Positions 44,975-54,568 of a stretch of 64,000 nucleotides of DNA are shown piece by piece. Positions within the stretch are counted from its first letter, which is position 1. Each line of letters begins with the position of its first letter. Source of the DNA: UBA5342 sp965662645 (lineage in GTDB: Bacteria; Bacteroidota; Bacteroidia; Bacteroidales; UBA5342); contig CBFIII010000011.1 in NCBI GenBank assembly GCA_965662645.1, positions 35,308-99,307 on the forward strand. Reading direction: 5' to 3'. The translations under genes were made by a program, and so were the position numbers. Below the pieces are notes generated by a model that saw only the letters and a program-made list of their open reading frames with translations, searched no databases and had not been told where the DNA came from.

Positions 44975-46210
44975 TTAATCAACCCACATTAATTCGGACA
45001 TGATGTTATCTGATATAAAAATAGCGTCTTCTGTGATACGTAAGATATGATCTTTAATCTCTAATTGCTGAGCAGTAAGAAAAGGTTGTGCTGCATTTAT
45101 GCAAAAATTAAACATTTTGCTACCAAAGCGAATTTCTAATTGCTCAAGGTCACATCCCCACATCGTGCGTAATCCGGTCATTATATATTCATTATAGGCC
45201 AGTGTAGGGGTGATCTCTTCACTTTCAAAGACCGCTTTATTATCTTTGATACCACGAATATAACGGGCGTTGTTGGATACATTCCAGCGTCGGGTATTCC
45301 CGTTATAAGAATGAGCACCAGCACCTAGACCAAGATAGGGTTGACCCTTCCAATAATGACTATTATGTTGCGAATGAAAATTTGGTAATGCGAAATTTGA
45401 GGTTTCGTAATGTTGAAAATGATGAGATTTGCATGCGTTTATGAGCATTTTGTACATCAATAAGTTGGTCTCATCATCCAATTCTTTAAATTCACCATTT
45501 TGTAGTTTTTTATAAAAAGGAGTGCCTTTTTCATAGATTAAATTATAGGATGAAATGTGTTGAATAGGCAGTGTAAAAGCCAGCTCTAGGTTCTTTTTCC
45601 ACTTCTCGGGTGTTTGTTGGGGTAGCCCAAAGATTAAATCAATACTTATATTATGAAAGCCACATTGATGTGCGCGCTTAACGGCAGTTATAGCATCGGC
45701 AGCAGTATGTCGGCGTCCAATGGTTTTTAAATCATCGTCATTAAATGATTGTATGCCTATGCTCAAACGGTTGAATCCTAGTTGAATTAAAGACTTAAGA
45801 TAAGACTCGGATAAATCATCAGGGTTGGCTTCTATAGTTATCTCAGCCTCTTTATTTACCTTAAAATAACGATGAATGGTGTTGAATAAAACTTCTAACT
45901 GTTCTTTGCTTAACAAGGAAGGGGTACCACCACCAAAATAAATACTTGCTAACGTGGGAGAGGGAAAAAAGGATTGGCGCTGTGCCATCTCTTCACATAA
46001 AGCTTCTACATATTGCGTTTTGTCATCCATACAAATAGATGAATGAAAATCACAGTAACCGCATCGGGTTTTGCAATAAGGAATATGGAGATAGAGTGCG
46101 TTGATAGAAGTAAAATTAAAGGATGTGTTGTGTTGGTAAAGATTGTAATAGAGCGGTTTGAAGGTATTGTTTTGTAAAATAAATAGAGTGTTTAATTTAC
46201 GCCATTTCAA
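44975..46210 (-). CDS. hemW: radical SAM heme chaperone HemW
   Basis: A protein of up to 411 residues of the HemN/HemW radical SAM family. The CxxxCxxC motif is CKTRCGYCDFHSS, with YFGGGTPSLL and TIEANPDDL following, and RLSIGIQSF, ISIDLIFGLPQQT downstream. These are HemW rather than true coproporphyrinogen oxidase, since the extra N-terminal residues of HemN are missing. It overlaps the mutS2 stop by 14 bp. The only conventional start before the cysteine motif is TTG at 46210, giving an unusually long N-terminus of about 47 residues; a shorter rare-codon start cannot be excluded. Confidence 0.88.
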   Translation of the reverse strand: MKWRKLNTLFILQNNTFKPLYYNLYQHNTSFNFTSINALYLHIPYCKTRCGYCDFHSSICMDDKTQYVEALCEEMAQRQSFFPSPTLASIYFGGGTPSLLSKEQLEVLFNTIHRYFKVNKEAEITIEANPDDLSESYLKSLIQLGFNRLSIGIQSFNDDDLKTIGRRHTAADAITAVKRAHQCGFHNISIDLIFGLPQQTPEKWKKNLELAFTLPIQHISSYNLIYEKGTPFYKKLQNGEFKELDDETNLLMYKMLINACKSHHFQHYETSNFALPNFHSQHNSHYWKGQPYLGLGAGAHSYNGNTRRWNVSNNARYIRGIKDNKAVFESEEITPTLAYNEYIMTGLRTMWGCDLEQLEIRFGSKMFNFCINAAQPFLTAQQLEIKDHILRITEDAIFISDNIMSELMWVD

Positions 46211-48692
46211 CTACTGTAATACCACTACCACCCAATTGTATCTCTTCATCGTGAAAATCAACAACGCTATGGCGTGAAGTTAAATATTCACGTATTAATT
46301 GACGCAAGATGCCTTGTCCTGTACCATGTAAAATCCTTAGACGACTCGCATGATTTACGGTAGCATTATCTATAAAGTCGGTAATGACTGCGATAGCTTC
46401 GTCGCCACGCATTCCTCTAACATCTATCTTAGCATTAAAGCTATCGCTTGCTTCACGAATATGATCTGAAATATTTCCACCCGTTTTTGTGCGACTTTTA
46501 AATTGTTGTTTGTATTGCGACTCCGAAATAGGCGAGAGTTTGTTAAGTTTTACTCTTACACTCATAACGCCAAAGGCAACCATTGCTTCGTTTCCTTTTA
46601 GTTCTAATACTTCGCCATAAGTGCCTTGAGTCTCCATCTTCACTTTGCTGCCTTTTGCTATGACGAGTGATTTTGTTTTCGCATTGACTTGAGGTGTCTT
46701 CTTAATTTGTTTTTTAGTTACTTCAGGTCGGTTTGTTTCACTATTTTCTTGACTGTTTTTGCGTTGTTTTAGTTTGTTGAATTTCTGATTTATATTGGCT
46801 TGTTCTTTCGTTTTGCTAATGCTTATTTTGGTTTCTTCTAAGGCATGACGTGCTACCCGTGTTTTTTCTTTATCAGCTTGCGATTCTTTGATCTCTTTTA
46901 TTGTTTTTTCAATCTTAGAATTGGCTCTAGTTATTAGCTCTTCTGCTTCTTTTTTTGCCTGAGCTATGATTTGTCTTTTTTCTTGCTTAATGCTCGACAT
47001 AGCTTCGTCATATTCTGAGCTTAGGCGTTCTAATTTATTGTTTTGCTTACGTATGTTATCACGTTTTAGTTCCCAATACCGTTTGTCACGGGCTATCTCG
47101 CGTAGGTGTTTGTCAAAGTCGAGCAATTCTTCACCTACTTTTTTACTAGCACTCTCAATGATGAATTCGGGGAGTCCCGTTTTGCGAGCTATCTCAACGG
47201 CAAAAGAACTTCCGGGGCGACCAATTTGCAATTTGAATAAAGGCTGCATCTTATGCTGATCATACAGCATGGCTGCATTTATAATGCCTTTGGCCTCTTG
47301 CGCATAGTGTTTTATGTTATTATAATGTGTGGTGATGACGCCTTTTGTTTTCTGTTCGTGCAGTTGATGTAGAATGGCTTCCGCAATCGCTCCTCCAATT
47401 TGAGGTTCTGTTCCTGTTCCGAATTCATCCAACAAAACTAAGGTGTTCTCATCCGCATTTTTCAGGAAAAATTTCATGTTAATCAGATGTGAGCTATAGG
47501 TGCTCAAATCATTTTCCATCGACTGATCATCTCCGATGTCGATAAACATTTTCTGAAAGACACCGCCTACAGAACCTTCTTTTACAGGAATTAAAAGACC
47601 ACATTGCAGCATATATTGTAAAAGACCTACTGTTTTGAGGCAAACCGATTTTCCCCCAGCATTAGGTCCCGAAATTAAAACAATGTGTTTGTTATCATCA
47701 AAATGAATATCCAAAGGGACGACTTTACGTTCTTCATGTTGAAATTGAAAAAATAATAAGGGATGAATCGCATTTTCCCAGTTGACTATGGGTTTATCTT
47801 CCAATTTAGGCATAATAGCCTGCATCGTATGAGCTAATCGTGCTTTTGCATTGGTGAAATCGATGAGTGCTAAATAACGGTAAGCGTTTTCAATGTCAGC
47901 AAGATAAGGGCGAATGTGTTCTGCTAGTTGAATTAATATTTTGATGATTTCTCTGCGTTCTTGTTGTTCTAAATCACGCAATTGATTATTGGCTTCAACT
48001 ACAGCAGTAGGTTCTATAAAAGAGGTTTTCCCCGTTGCTGATGTGTCATGAATAATACCTGATAGTTTACGTTTATTATCCGACGATACGGGGATGACCA
48101 ATCGTCCTTCTCGTAAGGTAGGTAAAGCGTCAGCATCCACTAATCCATTGGCTTTTTCTTGTTTGAGAATGCTTTCCATTTTGCGCCCAATGCTACGTTG
48201 CATACCTTTCAATTCCTGACGAATACGATATAAATCAGGGGTGGCATTATCTTTAATTTCACCTGTTTTGTCTAAGACGCGAGCAATGGGTTCAATGATG
48301 TGTGCCGTAGAAGGGGCTTTCTCCAAAAATTTCTTAGAGATAGGAAAGTCGTCGTTGTCTTTCTTTTCAAAAAAACGAATAATATTCTCAAGTGATAATA
48401 AGGAATGGTATAAAGATTGGTATTCTGAAGGTTCCATAAAGTTGCCTTCAATATTCAAATGTTTTACACGTTCACGCATATCATGGATGCCTCCAATAGG
48501 TAAACCATCTTCACTTACAATAGATCTAAATTCATCGGTGAGGAGTAATACACGTCGAAGAAGCTTAATATCAGTCATGAAATATACTTCATCCACCAAT
48601 TCTTGGCCTAGCGTGCTGTTGCATCGTTCTTTGAGAAGGTTTCGTATCTGAGAAAAGTCAACTTTCTCTTCAAAATTATCAGGATATAGCAT
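46197..48692 (-). CDS. mutS2: endonuclease MutS2
   Basis: An 831-residue MutS-family ATPase with a C-terminal Smr nuclease domain; such proteins act on recombination intermediates or collided ribosomes. Walker A is ISGPNAGGKSVCLKTV, Walker B LVLLDEFGTGTEP, then STYSSHLINM. A long coiled-coil and basic linker (about 510-690) precedes the Smr domain with IDVRGMRGDEAIAVITDFID and LHGTGQGILR. The N-terminal mismatch-recognition domain of MutS is absent, as expected for MutS2. It overlaps hemW. Confidence 0.95.
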   Translation of the reverse strand: MLYPDNFEEKVDFSQIRNLLKERCNSTLGQELVDEVYFMTDIKLLRRVLLLTDEFRSIVSEDGLPIGGIHDMRERVKHLNIEGNFMEPSEYQSLYHSLLSLENIIRFFEKKDNDDFPISKKFLEKAPSTAHIIEPIARVLDKTGEIKDNATPDLYRIRQELKGMQRSIGRKMESILKQEKANGLVDADALPTLREGRLVIPVSSDNKRKLSGIIHDTSATGKTSFIEPTAVVEANNQLRDLEQQERREIIKILIQLAEHIRPYLADIENAYRYLALIDFTNAKARLAHTMQAIMPKLEDKPIVNWENAIHPLLFFQFQHEERKVVPLDIHFDDNKHIVLISGPNAGGKSVCLKTVGLLQYMLQCGLLIPVKEGSVGGVFQKMFIDIGDDQSMENDLSTYSSHLINMKFFLKNADENTLVLLDEFGTGTEPQIGGAIAEAILHQLHEQKTKGVITTHYNNIKHYAQEAKGIINAAMLYDQHKMQPLFKLQIGRPGSSFAVEIARKTGLPEFIIESASKKVGEELLDFDKHLREIARDKRYWELKRDNIRKQNNKLERLSSEYDEAMSSIKQEKRQIIAQAKKEAEELITRANSKIEKTIKEIKESQADKEKTRVARHALEETKISISKTKEQANINQKFNKLKQRKNSQENSETNRPEVTKKQIKKTPQVNAKTKSLVIAKGSKVKMETQGTYGEVLELKGNEAMVAFGVMSVRVKLNKLSPISESQYKQQFKSRTKTGGNISDHIREASDSFNAKIDVRGMRGDEAIAVITDFIDNATVNHASRLRILHGTGQGILRQLIREYLTSRHSVVDFHDEEIQLGGSGITVVEMA

Positions 48693-48764
48693 GTTTTTAT
48701 CTTAGCTTCAATTTTCGGAGCGCAAAGATACAAAATGAGAATTGGTTAGACCTAAGAATGAGGA

Positions 48765-49757
48765 TTAGCTTTTCTTTGTTTTATTCAAATGTGGTATAAT
48801 GATAAGGGCGGTTAATCCACATATAATAATACCTATGGTCTGGCTACCCCACATTAACCATCCTAAGGCGTAACCCGTAGGATAAGAAAATCCGTAGGTA
48901 ACTAAGGTGCCAGCCACCAAAAGAGGATATATTCCCAAGCCGCCTTGTACCAAAATCATTCCCACTGTTCCTATGGTTAGGGTGGAAAGAGCTTCCAGCA
49001 TTCCGATAGGATGATCTAATGGTATAGACTGAAAAATAAGATAAGCCATAAGCCAATAACAAAACCAGATGAATAGGCTATGAAAAATTAACGTGAAAGG
49101 TTTTTCTATTTTTGATATCGATTTTATACCTTCCCAAAATCCTTTAATGACGTGGGCTATTTTTTGGTATGTTTTTAAGGTTTTTACTTTGTTTCTAAAA
49201 ATAAAAGTAAGAGCGAAAAATACGATAATAATGACGGTTATGATATAAAGGGTATTTGAAATGTCAATGTCCACACGACTAAATATTTCATTTTCCACAA
49301 AAGTGTGTATTCTGTCAAATTGAATAATGAAATTAAGAAGAAAGAGTGCAGAAAACACAATGAGATCGAGTAGGCGTTCGGTAACTACTGTGCCAAATGA
49401 TTTTTCCATAGGAATGTCATCATAGGTTTTTAAGGTGCCACAGCGCATGACTTCTCCCAAGCGGGGTAGTCCTAAATTAGCAAAATAAGCCACTAATACG
49501 CTTAGCATAACATTGATAAAACGTGGATGATACCCCAAGGGTTTTAGGAGTTGTTCCCAGCGTAGGGTGCGCGATATGTTACTGATGAATGCCACGACTA
49601 AAGCCGCTAATATCCACCAATAATTAGTTTGCCGAAAGGCATCTAGGACTTCTATTTTATCGGCTTCGGTTAATTTATTTACCGAGAGCCATATAATAAC
49701 GGCGCCTATAGCCATTGCTATCATAATTTTTAATGATTTTTTTAGCCATTGTGCCAT
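48765..49757 (-). CDS. lysylphosphatidylglycerol synthase-type flippase-like membrane protein (UPF0104)
   Basis: A 330-residue membrane protein with about eight hydrophobic segments (for example IMIAMAIGAVIIWLSV, WILAALVVAFISNISRTLRW, LMWGSQTIGIIICGLTALII). The motif RTLRWEQLLKPLGY and the VAYFANLGLPRLGEVMRC segment are characteristic of the AglD/MprF-N-terminal (UPF0104) family, which moves or flips lipids. No synthetase domain is fused. The substrate is unknown. It stands alone downstream of the cysK start region on the opposite strand. Confidence 0.8.
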   Translation of the reverse strand: MAQWLKKSLKIMIAMAIGAVIIWLSVNKLTEADKIEVLDAFRQTNYWWILAALVVAFISNISRTLRWEQLLKPLGYHPRFINVMLSVLVAYFANLGLPRLGEVMRCGTLKTYDDIPMEKSFGTVVTERLLDLIVFSALFLLNFIIQFDRIHTFVENEIFSRVDIDISNTLYIITVIIIVFFALTFIFRNKVKTLKTYQKIAHVIKGFWEGIKSISKIEKPFTLIFHSLFIWFCYWLMAYLIFQSIPLDHPIGMLEALSTLTIGTVGMILVQGGLGIYPLLVAGTLVTYGFSYPTGYALGWLMWGSQTIGIIICGLTALIIIPHLNKTKKS

Positions 49758-49987
49758 AAAGAAAACGATTAGTTTGTTGGTGACGCAAAAATAGAAAATT
49801 TTAAGTTACTGACATAAGTTATTTTTGTTTAACTCATTAAAGCAATAGAGATAGAATGTGTTATTAGTATTACGCTTTATTTCTTCCTTGATAAGCTGTA
49901 GTTGTCGGTTGATTACTAGCCTTTCATAAGGTCGGAAAACAACAAATAAAACGTATATTTGCAGTTCTAATAATAAAATACAGCGCT

Positions 49988-50902
49988 ATGAAATGTAACA
50001 CTATAGTTGAGGTGATAGGTAAAACACCGATTATCAAACTCAACAAACTAACATTGGGAATAGATGCTACTATCTATGTGAAATTAGAAAGTAACAACCC
50101 TGGAGGTTCTGTAAAAGACCGTTTAGCATTAGCTATGATAGAGCAAGCGGAGCAAGATGGGGTTTTAGATATGGGTACTAAAATAATAGAACCTACCAGT
50201 GGTAATACAGGCGTGGGTTTGGCTATGATATGTGCTGTAAAAGGTTATGATTTAACTATTGTGATGCCTGATAGTGTCAGTCGAGAACGTCGTCAACTCG
50301 TTAGAGCTTATGGCGCTAAGGTGGTGCTGACCGAAGCTTCTATAGGTATGAAAGGAGCCATTGCGAAAGCTGAAGAAATAGCTTCTCAATATGAAAACTC
50401 ATTCATTCCTATGCAGTTTGAGAATACAGCAAATGCACCTATGCACCGTCGTACTACTGCCGAAGAGATTTGGAAAGATACCGATGGTGAAGTAGATATT
50501 TTTGTAGCTGGTGTAGGTACAGGAGGTACTATTACTGGAACAGCACAGGGCTTACATTCGCATAATATAGAAATACAAGCTATAGCTGTAGAGCCTGCGG
50601 GGTCTGCTGTTATCTCGGGTGAAGCCTCAGGATCTCATAAAATACAAGGTATTGGAGCTGGTTTTATTCCTAAGGTTTTAGATGTGAAAGTGCTTAGTGA
50701 GGTCATCAAGATGGATAGTGAACTGGCTATACAGACCACGCGCCGTATGGCAAAAGAAGAAGGCATCCTTTGTGGTATTTCTTCGGGCGCTAATGTAGCA
50801 GCTGCTCTGGAAGTGGCTAGGAGACCCGAGAATAAGGGTAAGACCATTGTGACTATTGTTTGTGATACTGGTGAACGTTATTTGTCCACAGAACTCTTTT
50901 AA
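49988..50902 (+). CDS. cysK: cysteine synthase A CysK
   Basis: A 304-residue PLP enzyme making cysteine from O-acetylserine and sulfide. The catalytic lysine is K43 in NNPGGSVKDR. The SGNTGVGLAM substrate loop, GTGGTITG phosphate-binding loop and SGANVAAALEVA are the standard motifs. A TATATTTG -7 box lies at 49954-49961, 27 bp upstream. The stop codon is the first bases of repeat copy 8, and cysE follows 127 bp downstream, so the two cysteine genes probably form one unit with the repeat between them. Confidence 0.95.
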   Translation: MKCNTIVEVIGKTPIIKLNKLTLGIDATIYVKLESNNPGGSVKDRLALAMIEQAEQDGVLDMGTKIIEPTSGNTGVGLAMICAVKGYDLTIVMPDSVSRERRQLVRAYGAKVVLTEASIGMKGAIAKAEEIASQYENSFIPMQFENTANAPMHRRTTAEEIWKDTDGEVDIFVAGVGTGGTITGTAQGLHSHNIEIQAIAVEPAGSAVISGEASGSHKIQGIGAGFIPKVLDVKVLSEVIKMDSELAIQTTRRMAKEEGILCGISSGANVAAALEVARRPENKGKTIVTIVCDTGERYLSTELF

Positions 50903-50995
50903 TCCCACATTTTGGGTTTTATTTTCCACTGCAAGCTGCGGGGAATAAATTGTTTTCTAAGTTGACACCCTGTCTGCTTGCTGCGGGGTTGTTTT
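50900..50995 (+). repeat. dispersed intergenic repeat, copy 8 (tail B)
   Basis: TAATCCCACATTTTGGGTTT begins with the cysK stop, then CCACTGCAAGCTGCGGGG, and a tail B of TTTTCTAAGTTGACACCC, TGTCTGCTTGCTGCGGGGTT. It lies between cysK and cysE. Confidence 0.85.
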
Positions 50996-51029
50996 ATGGT
51001 TATACTAGTTATAAAAAGAAGATTTTTCA

Positions 51030-51938
51030 ATGCTTAAAAATATAAAAACAATAGCTACTCAACTTTCTTCAACTTATTCAGAAGATATGACTTATTTGCC
51101 TAAGCATAATAAGCCCATGCCCTCGGTAAAACGGTTAGAGAAAGTAGTGGAGAAACTAAGAGAAATTATTTTTCCTGGATATTTTGAAGGTACACGTATC
51201 TATACCAATTCTTTGGAATATCATATTGGTGTGGCTTTAGAATGGGTTGCCTCTAAGTTAGCGGATGAAATACATTGGGCTATGTGTTATGACTGTAAGG
51301 AAACGGATCTTTCTAAATGTGATTCTTGCAAGGAGAAGGCTATGGAAATTACAGTGGAATTTATTTCTTGTCTGCCTGAGTTGAGACGTTTGTTGAGTAA
51401 GGATGTAGAAGCTACTTATAATGGTGATCCGGCGGCGAAAAATACGAGTGAGATTATTTTTTGTTATCCCACGATTAGAGCACTTATCAATTATCGTATT
51501 GCTCATGAGTTAAGACGTTTAGGAGTTCCTCTTATTCCACGTATTATTTCAGAAATGGCACATTCCGAAACGGGCATAGATATTCATCCAGGCGCCACTA
51601 TAGGTGAGTGTTTTGTGATTGATCATGGCACTGGTGTAGTTATTGGTGAAACCTGTATTATTGGTAATAATGTGAAGATATATCAAGGGGTGACTTTAGG
51701 AGCTAAGAGTTTCCCTGTTGATGAAAATGGTAATCCTATAAAAGGTAATGATAGACATCCTATTGTAGAGGATAATGTCATTGTTTATGCTGATGCTACG
51801 GTATTGGGACGCATTACTATAGGAGAAGGCAGCATCATCGGTGGTAACGTTTTCTTAGCGCATAGCGTAGCGCCTAATTCGCGTATGTTACAATCTGATA
51901 TGAAATCGATGGCTTTTGCTGATGGTTCAGGGATTTAG
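51030..51938 (+). CDS. cysE: serine O-acetyltransferase CysE
   Basis: A 302-residue acetyltransferase making O-acetylserine from serine and acetyl-CoA. A helical N-terminal domain (about 1-150) precedes a left-handed beta-helix with IDIHPGATIGECFVIDHGTG, VIGETCIIGNNVKIYQGVTL and GNDRHPIVEDNVIVYADATV, the hexapeptide and catalytic His region. It is downstream of cysK; the two proteins may form the cysteine synthase complex. The final residues S-G-I are present, and a terminal Ile is what cysteine synthase binding needs. Confidence 0.95.
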   Translation: MLKNIKTIATQLSSTYSEDMTYLPKHNKPMPSVKRLEKVVEKLREIIFPGYFEGTRIYTNSLEYHIGVALEWVASKLADEIHWAMCYDCKETDLSKCDSCKEKAMEITVEFISCLPELRRLLSKDVEATYNGDPAAKNTSEIIFCYPTIRALINYRIAHELRRLGVPLIPRIISEMAHSETGIDIHPGATIGECFVIDHGTGVVIGETCIIGNNVKIYQGVTLGAKSFPVDENGNPIKGNDRHPIVEDNVIVYADATVLGRITIGEGSIIGGNVFLAHSVAPNSRMLQSDMKSMAFADGSGI

Positions 51939-52034
51939 AAATTGCGTCATTAATTGTATCTCTAATAAGATTATAATAACAGGGCGTTAATTTTTTTTAT
52001 TTAATGAATTGTTAAAGAGGCTATTGCTTAATAA

Positions 52035-52829
52035 ATGAAACAAGATATTAAAAATAAAGTAGTCTGGATAACAGGGGCTTCATCAGGAATAGGTGAAGCC
52101 TTGTCTGTACAATTGGCTAAACAAGGTGCTAAGTTAGTATTAACGGCACGTAACGAGGAAAAGTTGCAGGCGCTTAAATCAAAATGTCTCCCATACAGTC
52201 AGGATTGTATGGTTTTGCCTCTTGATTTATTTCAGATAGATAAGATGCCTGCTGCGGTAGAACAGGTGATTAGTTATTATGGACGCATTGATATGCTCAT
52301 CAATAATGCAGGAATTAGTCAGCGTGTGTTAACGCGTGATGCAGGATTGGAGATAGACCGTAAAGTGATGGAGCTGAATTTTTTCTCTCCTGTTGCTTTG
52401 ACTAAGGCTGTTTTGCCTTATATGCTCAAACAAAAAAGTGGGCATCTGGTTATTGTAAGTAGTATCGTTGGTAAATTTGGTTTTCCTTTGCGCAGTGCTT
52501 ATTCTTCTTCAAAACATGCACTAATAGGATTTTTTGATTCTTTACGTGCTGAAGAAGAAGACCTTGATGTGACTATTGTTATACCAGGAAGAATACAAAC
52601 CAATATTTCGCTTAATGCTTTAGGAAAAGATGGAAAGGCTGAGGGAAAGATGGATCCTGGACAAGCGACAGGTATGCCTGCCGAAAAGTGTGCGCATATC
52701 ATTGTCAATGGTTTGCGTCATAAACGGAAAGAATTGTTAGTAGGAAATAAAGAATTGTTAATGGTACATATTCGTCGATTTTTACCACGTCTTTATTATG
52801 CTTTAGCGCAAAAGGTTGCAGCACGTTAG
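52035..52829 (+). CDS. short-chain dehydrogenase/reductase
   Basis: A 264-residue SDR of the DHRS7-like or YqjQ-like group. Motifs are WITGASSGIGEAL (11-23), NNAG (90-93), S143, Y156 and K160. The sequence SGHLVIVSSIVGKFGFPLRS and PGRIQTNISLNAL separates it from FabG. It acts on an unknown substrate. It stands 96 bp after cysE with repeat copy 9 downstream, and has no obvious pathway partner. Confidence 0.85.
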   Translation: MKQDIKNKVVWITGASSGIGEALSVQLAKQGAKLVLTARNEEKLQALKSKCLPYSQDCMVLPLDLFQIDKMPAAVEQVISYYGRIDMLINNAGISQRVLTRDAGLEIDRKVMELNFFSPVALTKAVLPYMLKQKSGHLVIVSSIVGKFGFPLRSAYSSSKHALIGFFDSLRAEEEDLDVTIVIPGRIQTNISLNALGKDGKAEGKMDPGQATGMPAEKCAHIIVNGLRHKRKELLVGNKELLMVHIRRFLPRLYYALAQKVAAR

Positions 52830-52850
52830 AGAAATAAAATCGTTGAATCA

Positions 52851-52937
52851 GTTTACATTGTGGGTTTAATTTCCTGCAGTTTGCTGCGAATAAAAAAAGT
52901 TTTTGAATTGATACCCCTTTGTTTGCAAAGGGAGTTT
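52851..52937 (+). repeat. dispersed intergenic repeat, copy 9 (tail B)
   Basis: Head TTTACATTGTGGGTTTAATT with CCTGCAGTTTGCTGCG, then AAAGTTTTTGAATTGATACC and CCTTTGTTTGCAAAGGG. The CCCTTTG/CAAAGGG pairing in the tail makes a local hairpin. Confidence 0.85.
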
Positions 52938-52984
52938 ATTTGTAGCTTAGAGCAAAACAAAAAAAATAGATATAAACACATAAT

Positions 52985-54307
52985 ATGATGAAGAAATTTA
53001 AAGTAGCAATACTAGGGTGCGGAACAGTAGGTGGCGGAGTAGCCAAAATCATTTCTGAGATAGGAAATGAACTATCAGAACGTGCTAATTGTACGGTAGA
53101 ACTAGCTCGCATAGTAGAATTAAATGCCGCTGAAGCCATCAAACGTTTTAATCTTGATAAAACTTTATTTATAGATGGAGCTAACAAGGTAACTTCTGCA
53201 CAGGCTAATGAAGCTATCAAAGCCATTCTTGCCGATCCAAGTATTGATTTAGTGGTAGAGACGATAGGTGGTACTAGCGACTTTGTTTATAATACGTGTT
53301 TGTCTATATTAAATGCGGGGAAACATTTAGTGACGGCCAATAAAGCTCTTCTTGCAGAACGTGGTAACGCGATATTTGAAGCTGCACAAAAGAATAATGT
53401 TACTATTGGTTATGAAGCCGCTGTCTGTGGTGCTATTCCTGCTATTAAAACCATCAAAGAATCTTTTTCAGGTGATATAGTGGAAGCAGTATCGGGTATT
53501 GTGAATGGTACAAGTAACTACATCTTATCCCGCATGCAGAATGAGAATTTAGGTTTTGATGAAGCTTTGAAACTAGCCCAAGAAAATGGTTATGCCGAAG
53601 CAGATCCTACCTTAGATATTAATGGTGGTGATGCCAGTCATAAAATGATCCTTCTTATTAAATTAGCCTTTGGTGTTGATGTGGAAATGGATCAAATACC
53701 TCGCATTGGTATTGAAAAAATTGATAAAGAAGATATCGAGTTTGCTTCCGAAATTGATGCTAAGATAAAATTAGTGGGTTATGCCAAACGTATGGGTGAT
53801 GAGGTTTTTGCTACGGTACGACCTATGATGGTGAAGAATAGTAATTTTCTTTCAGGTGTTAATGGTGCGACTAATGCGTTACGTTTTTCAAATCGTTATT
53901 CAGGTACTCATATTTTGATTGGAGAAGGTGCAGGTTCTAGTGAAACAGCGAGTTCTATCGTTGGTGATATCATCTTTGCAGCTCGTTATAATGAACAGAT
54001 TAATAATGAGACATCTCCTAAGCCGTTAACGTTTAATGATGATAAACATTTTCAATTTCCTTATCTCTTAACTTTTAGTACCGAAGATGCTCCTGGCACT
54101 ACAGGATTTATTACTACAGAGATAGGAGCGATGGGCATCAATATAGACACTGTAAGTCATAATCGTCGTGGTAGCAATCACGCCACCTTTTCGATAGCTA
54201 CAGTGCCTTGTAAATATGAAAAGATCTCTCGGGCTATTGCGAGTATTCAGAAAAAGAAACCAAGCATTTTAGTAGCTGAAACTAAGATAATGCCAATTTT
54301 ATACTAA
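52985..54307 (+). CDS. hom: homoserine dehydrogenase Hom
   Basis: A 440-residue monofunctional homoserine dehydrogenase with a C-terminal ACT domain, reducing aspartate semialdehyde to homoserine for threonine and methionine. VAILGCGTVGGGVA is the NAD(P) motif, TANKALLAERG and AAVCGAIPAIKTI, IVNGTSNYIL, then AEADPTLDINGGDASHK form the substrate site. The ACT domain starts near 362 with YLLTFSTEDAPG. Two ATGs (52985 and 52988) are possible. Repeat copies flank it on both sides (copies 9 and 10). Confidence 0.95.
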   Translation: MMKKFKVAILGCGTVGGGVAKIISEIGNELSERANCTVELARIVELNAAEAIKRFNLDKTLFIDGANKVTSAQANEAIKAILADPSIDLVVETIGGTSDFVYNTCLSILNAGKHLVTANKALLAERGNAIFEAAQKNNVTIGYEAAVCGAIPAIKTIKESFSGDIVEAVSGIVNGTSNYILSRMQNENLGFDEALKLAQENGYAEADPTLDINGGDASHKMILLIKLAFGVDVEMDQIPRIGIEKIDKEDIEFASEIDAKIKLVGYAKRMGDEVFATVRPMMVKNSNFLSGVNGATNALRFSNRYSGTHILIGEGAGSSETASSIVGDIIFAARYNEQINNETSPKPLTFNDDKHFQFPYLLTFSTEDAPGTTGFITTEIGAMGINIDTVSHNRRGSNHATFSIATVPCKYEKISRAIASIQKKKPSILVAETKIMPILY

Positions 54308-54310
54308 GTG

Positions 54311-54407
54311 GAGTTCCACCTTGTGGGGTTTGTTTTATGTAGCTTGCTGCAAATAAAAAATGTGTTTCGAATTGATACTCCGTCTGCTTGCAGTGGGGCA
54401 GTTCATT
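54311..54407 (+). repeat. dispersed intergenic repeat, copy 10 (tail B)
   Basis: GAGTTCCACCTTGTGGGGTT, then ATGTAGCTTGCTGC, then TGTGTTTCGAATTGATACTC, CGTCTGCTTGCAGTGGGGC and TTCATT. The tail is nearly identical to that of copy 4 some 48 kb away. Confidence 0.9.
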
Positions 54408-54489
54408 ATTCCGTCTGATGGTGGTGGAGTAGTCGTTTAGCCTAAAGCAGGTTGACTATGAAACTTTTCATCGACTTATTTTTAATAAG

Positions 54490-54538
54490 AGGTGTTTATT
54501 ACATCAACCCTATTTTTGTGGTTAATGGATAAACACCT
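54490..54538 (+). terminator. stem-loop upstream of aat (terminator or leader element)
   Basis: AGGTGTTTAT (54490-54499) pairs perfectly with ATAAACACCT (54529-54538), enclosing an inner AACC/GGTT hairpin and followed by TTTAT. It is 30 bp before the aat ATG, so it could end hom transcription or sit in the aat leader. Confidence 0.5.
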
Positions 54539-54568
54539 TTTATCTGTTAATTTATTAACTCTTGTCTT

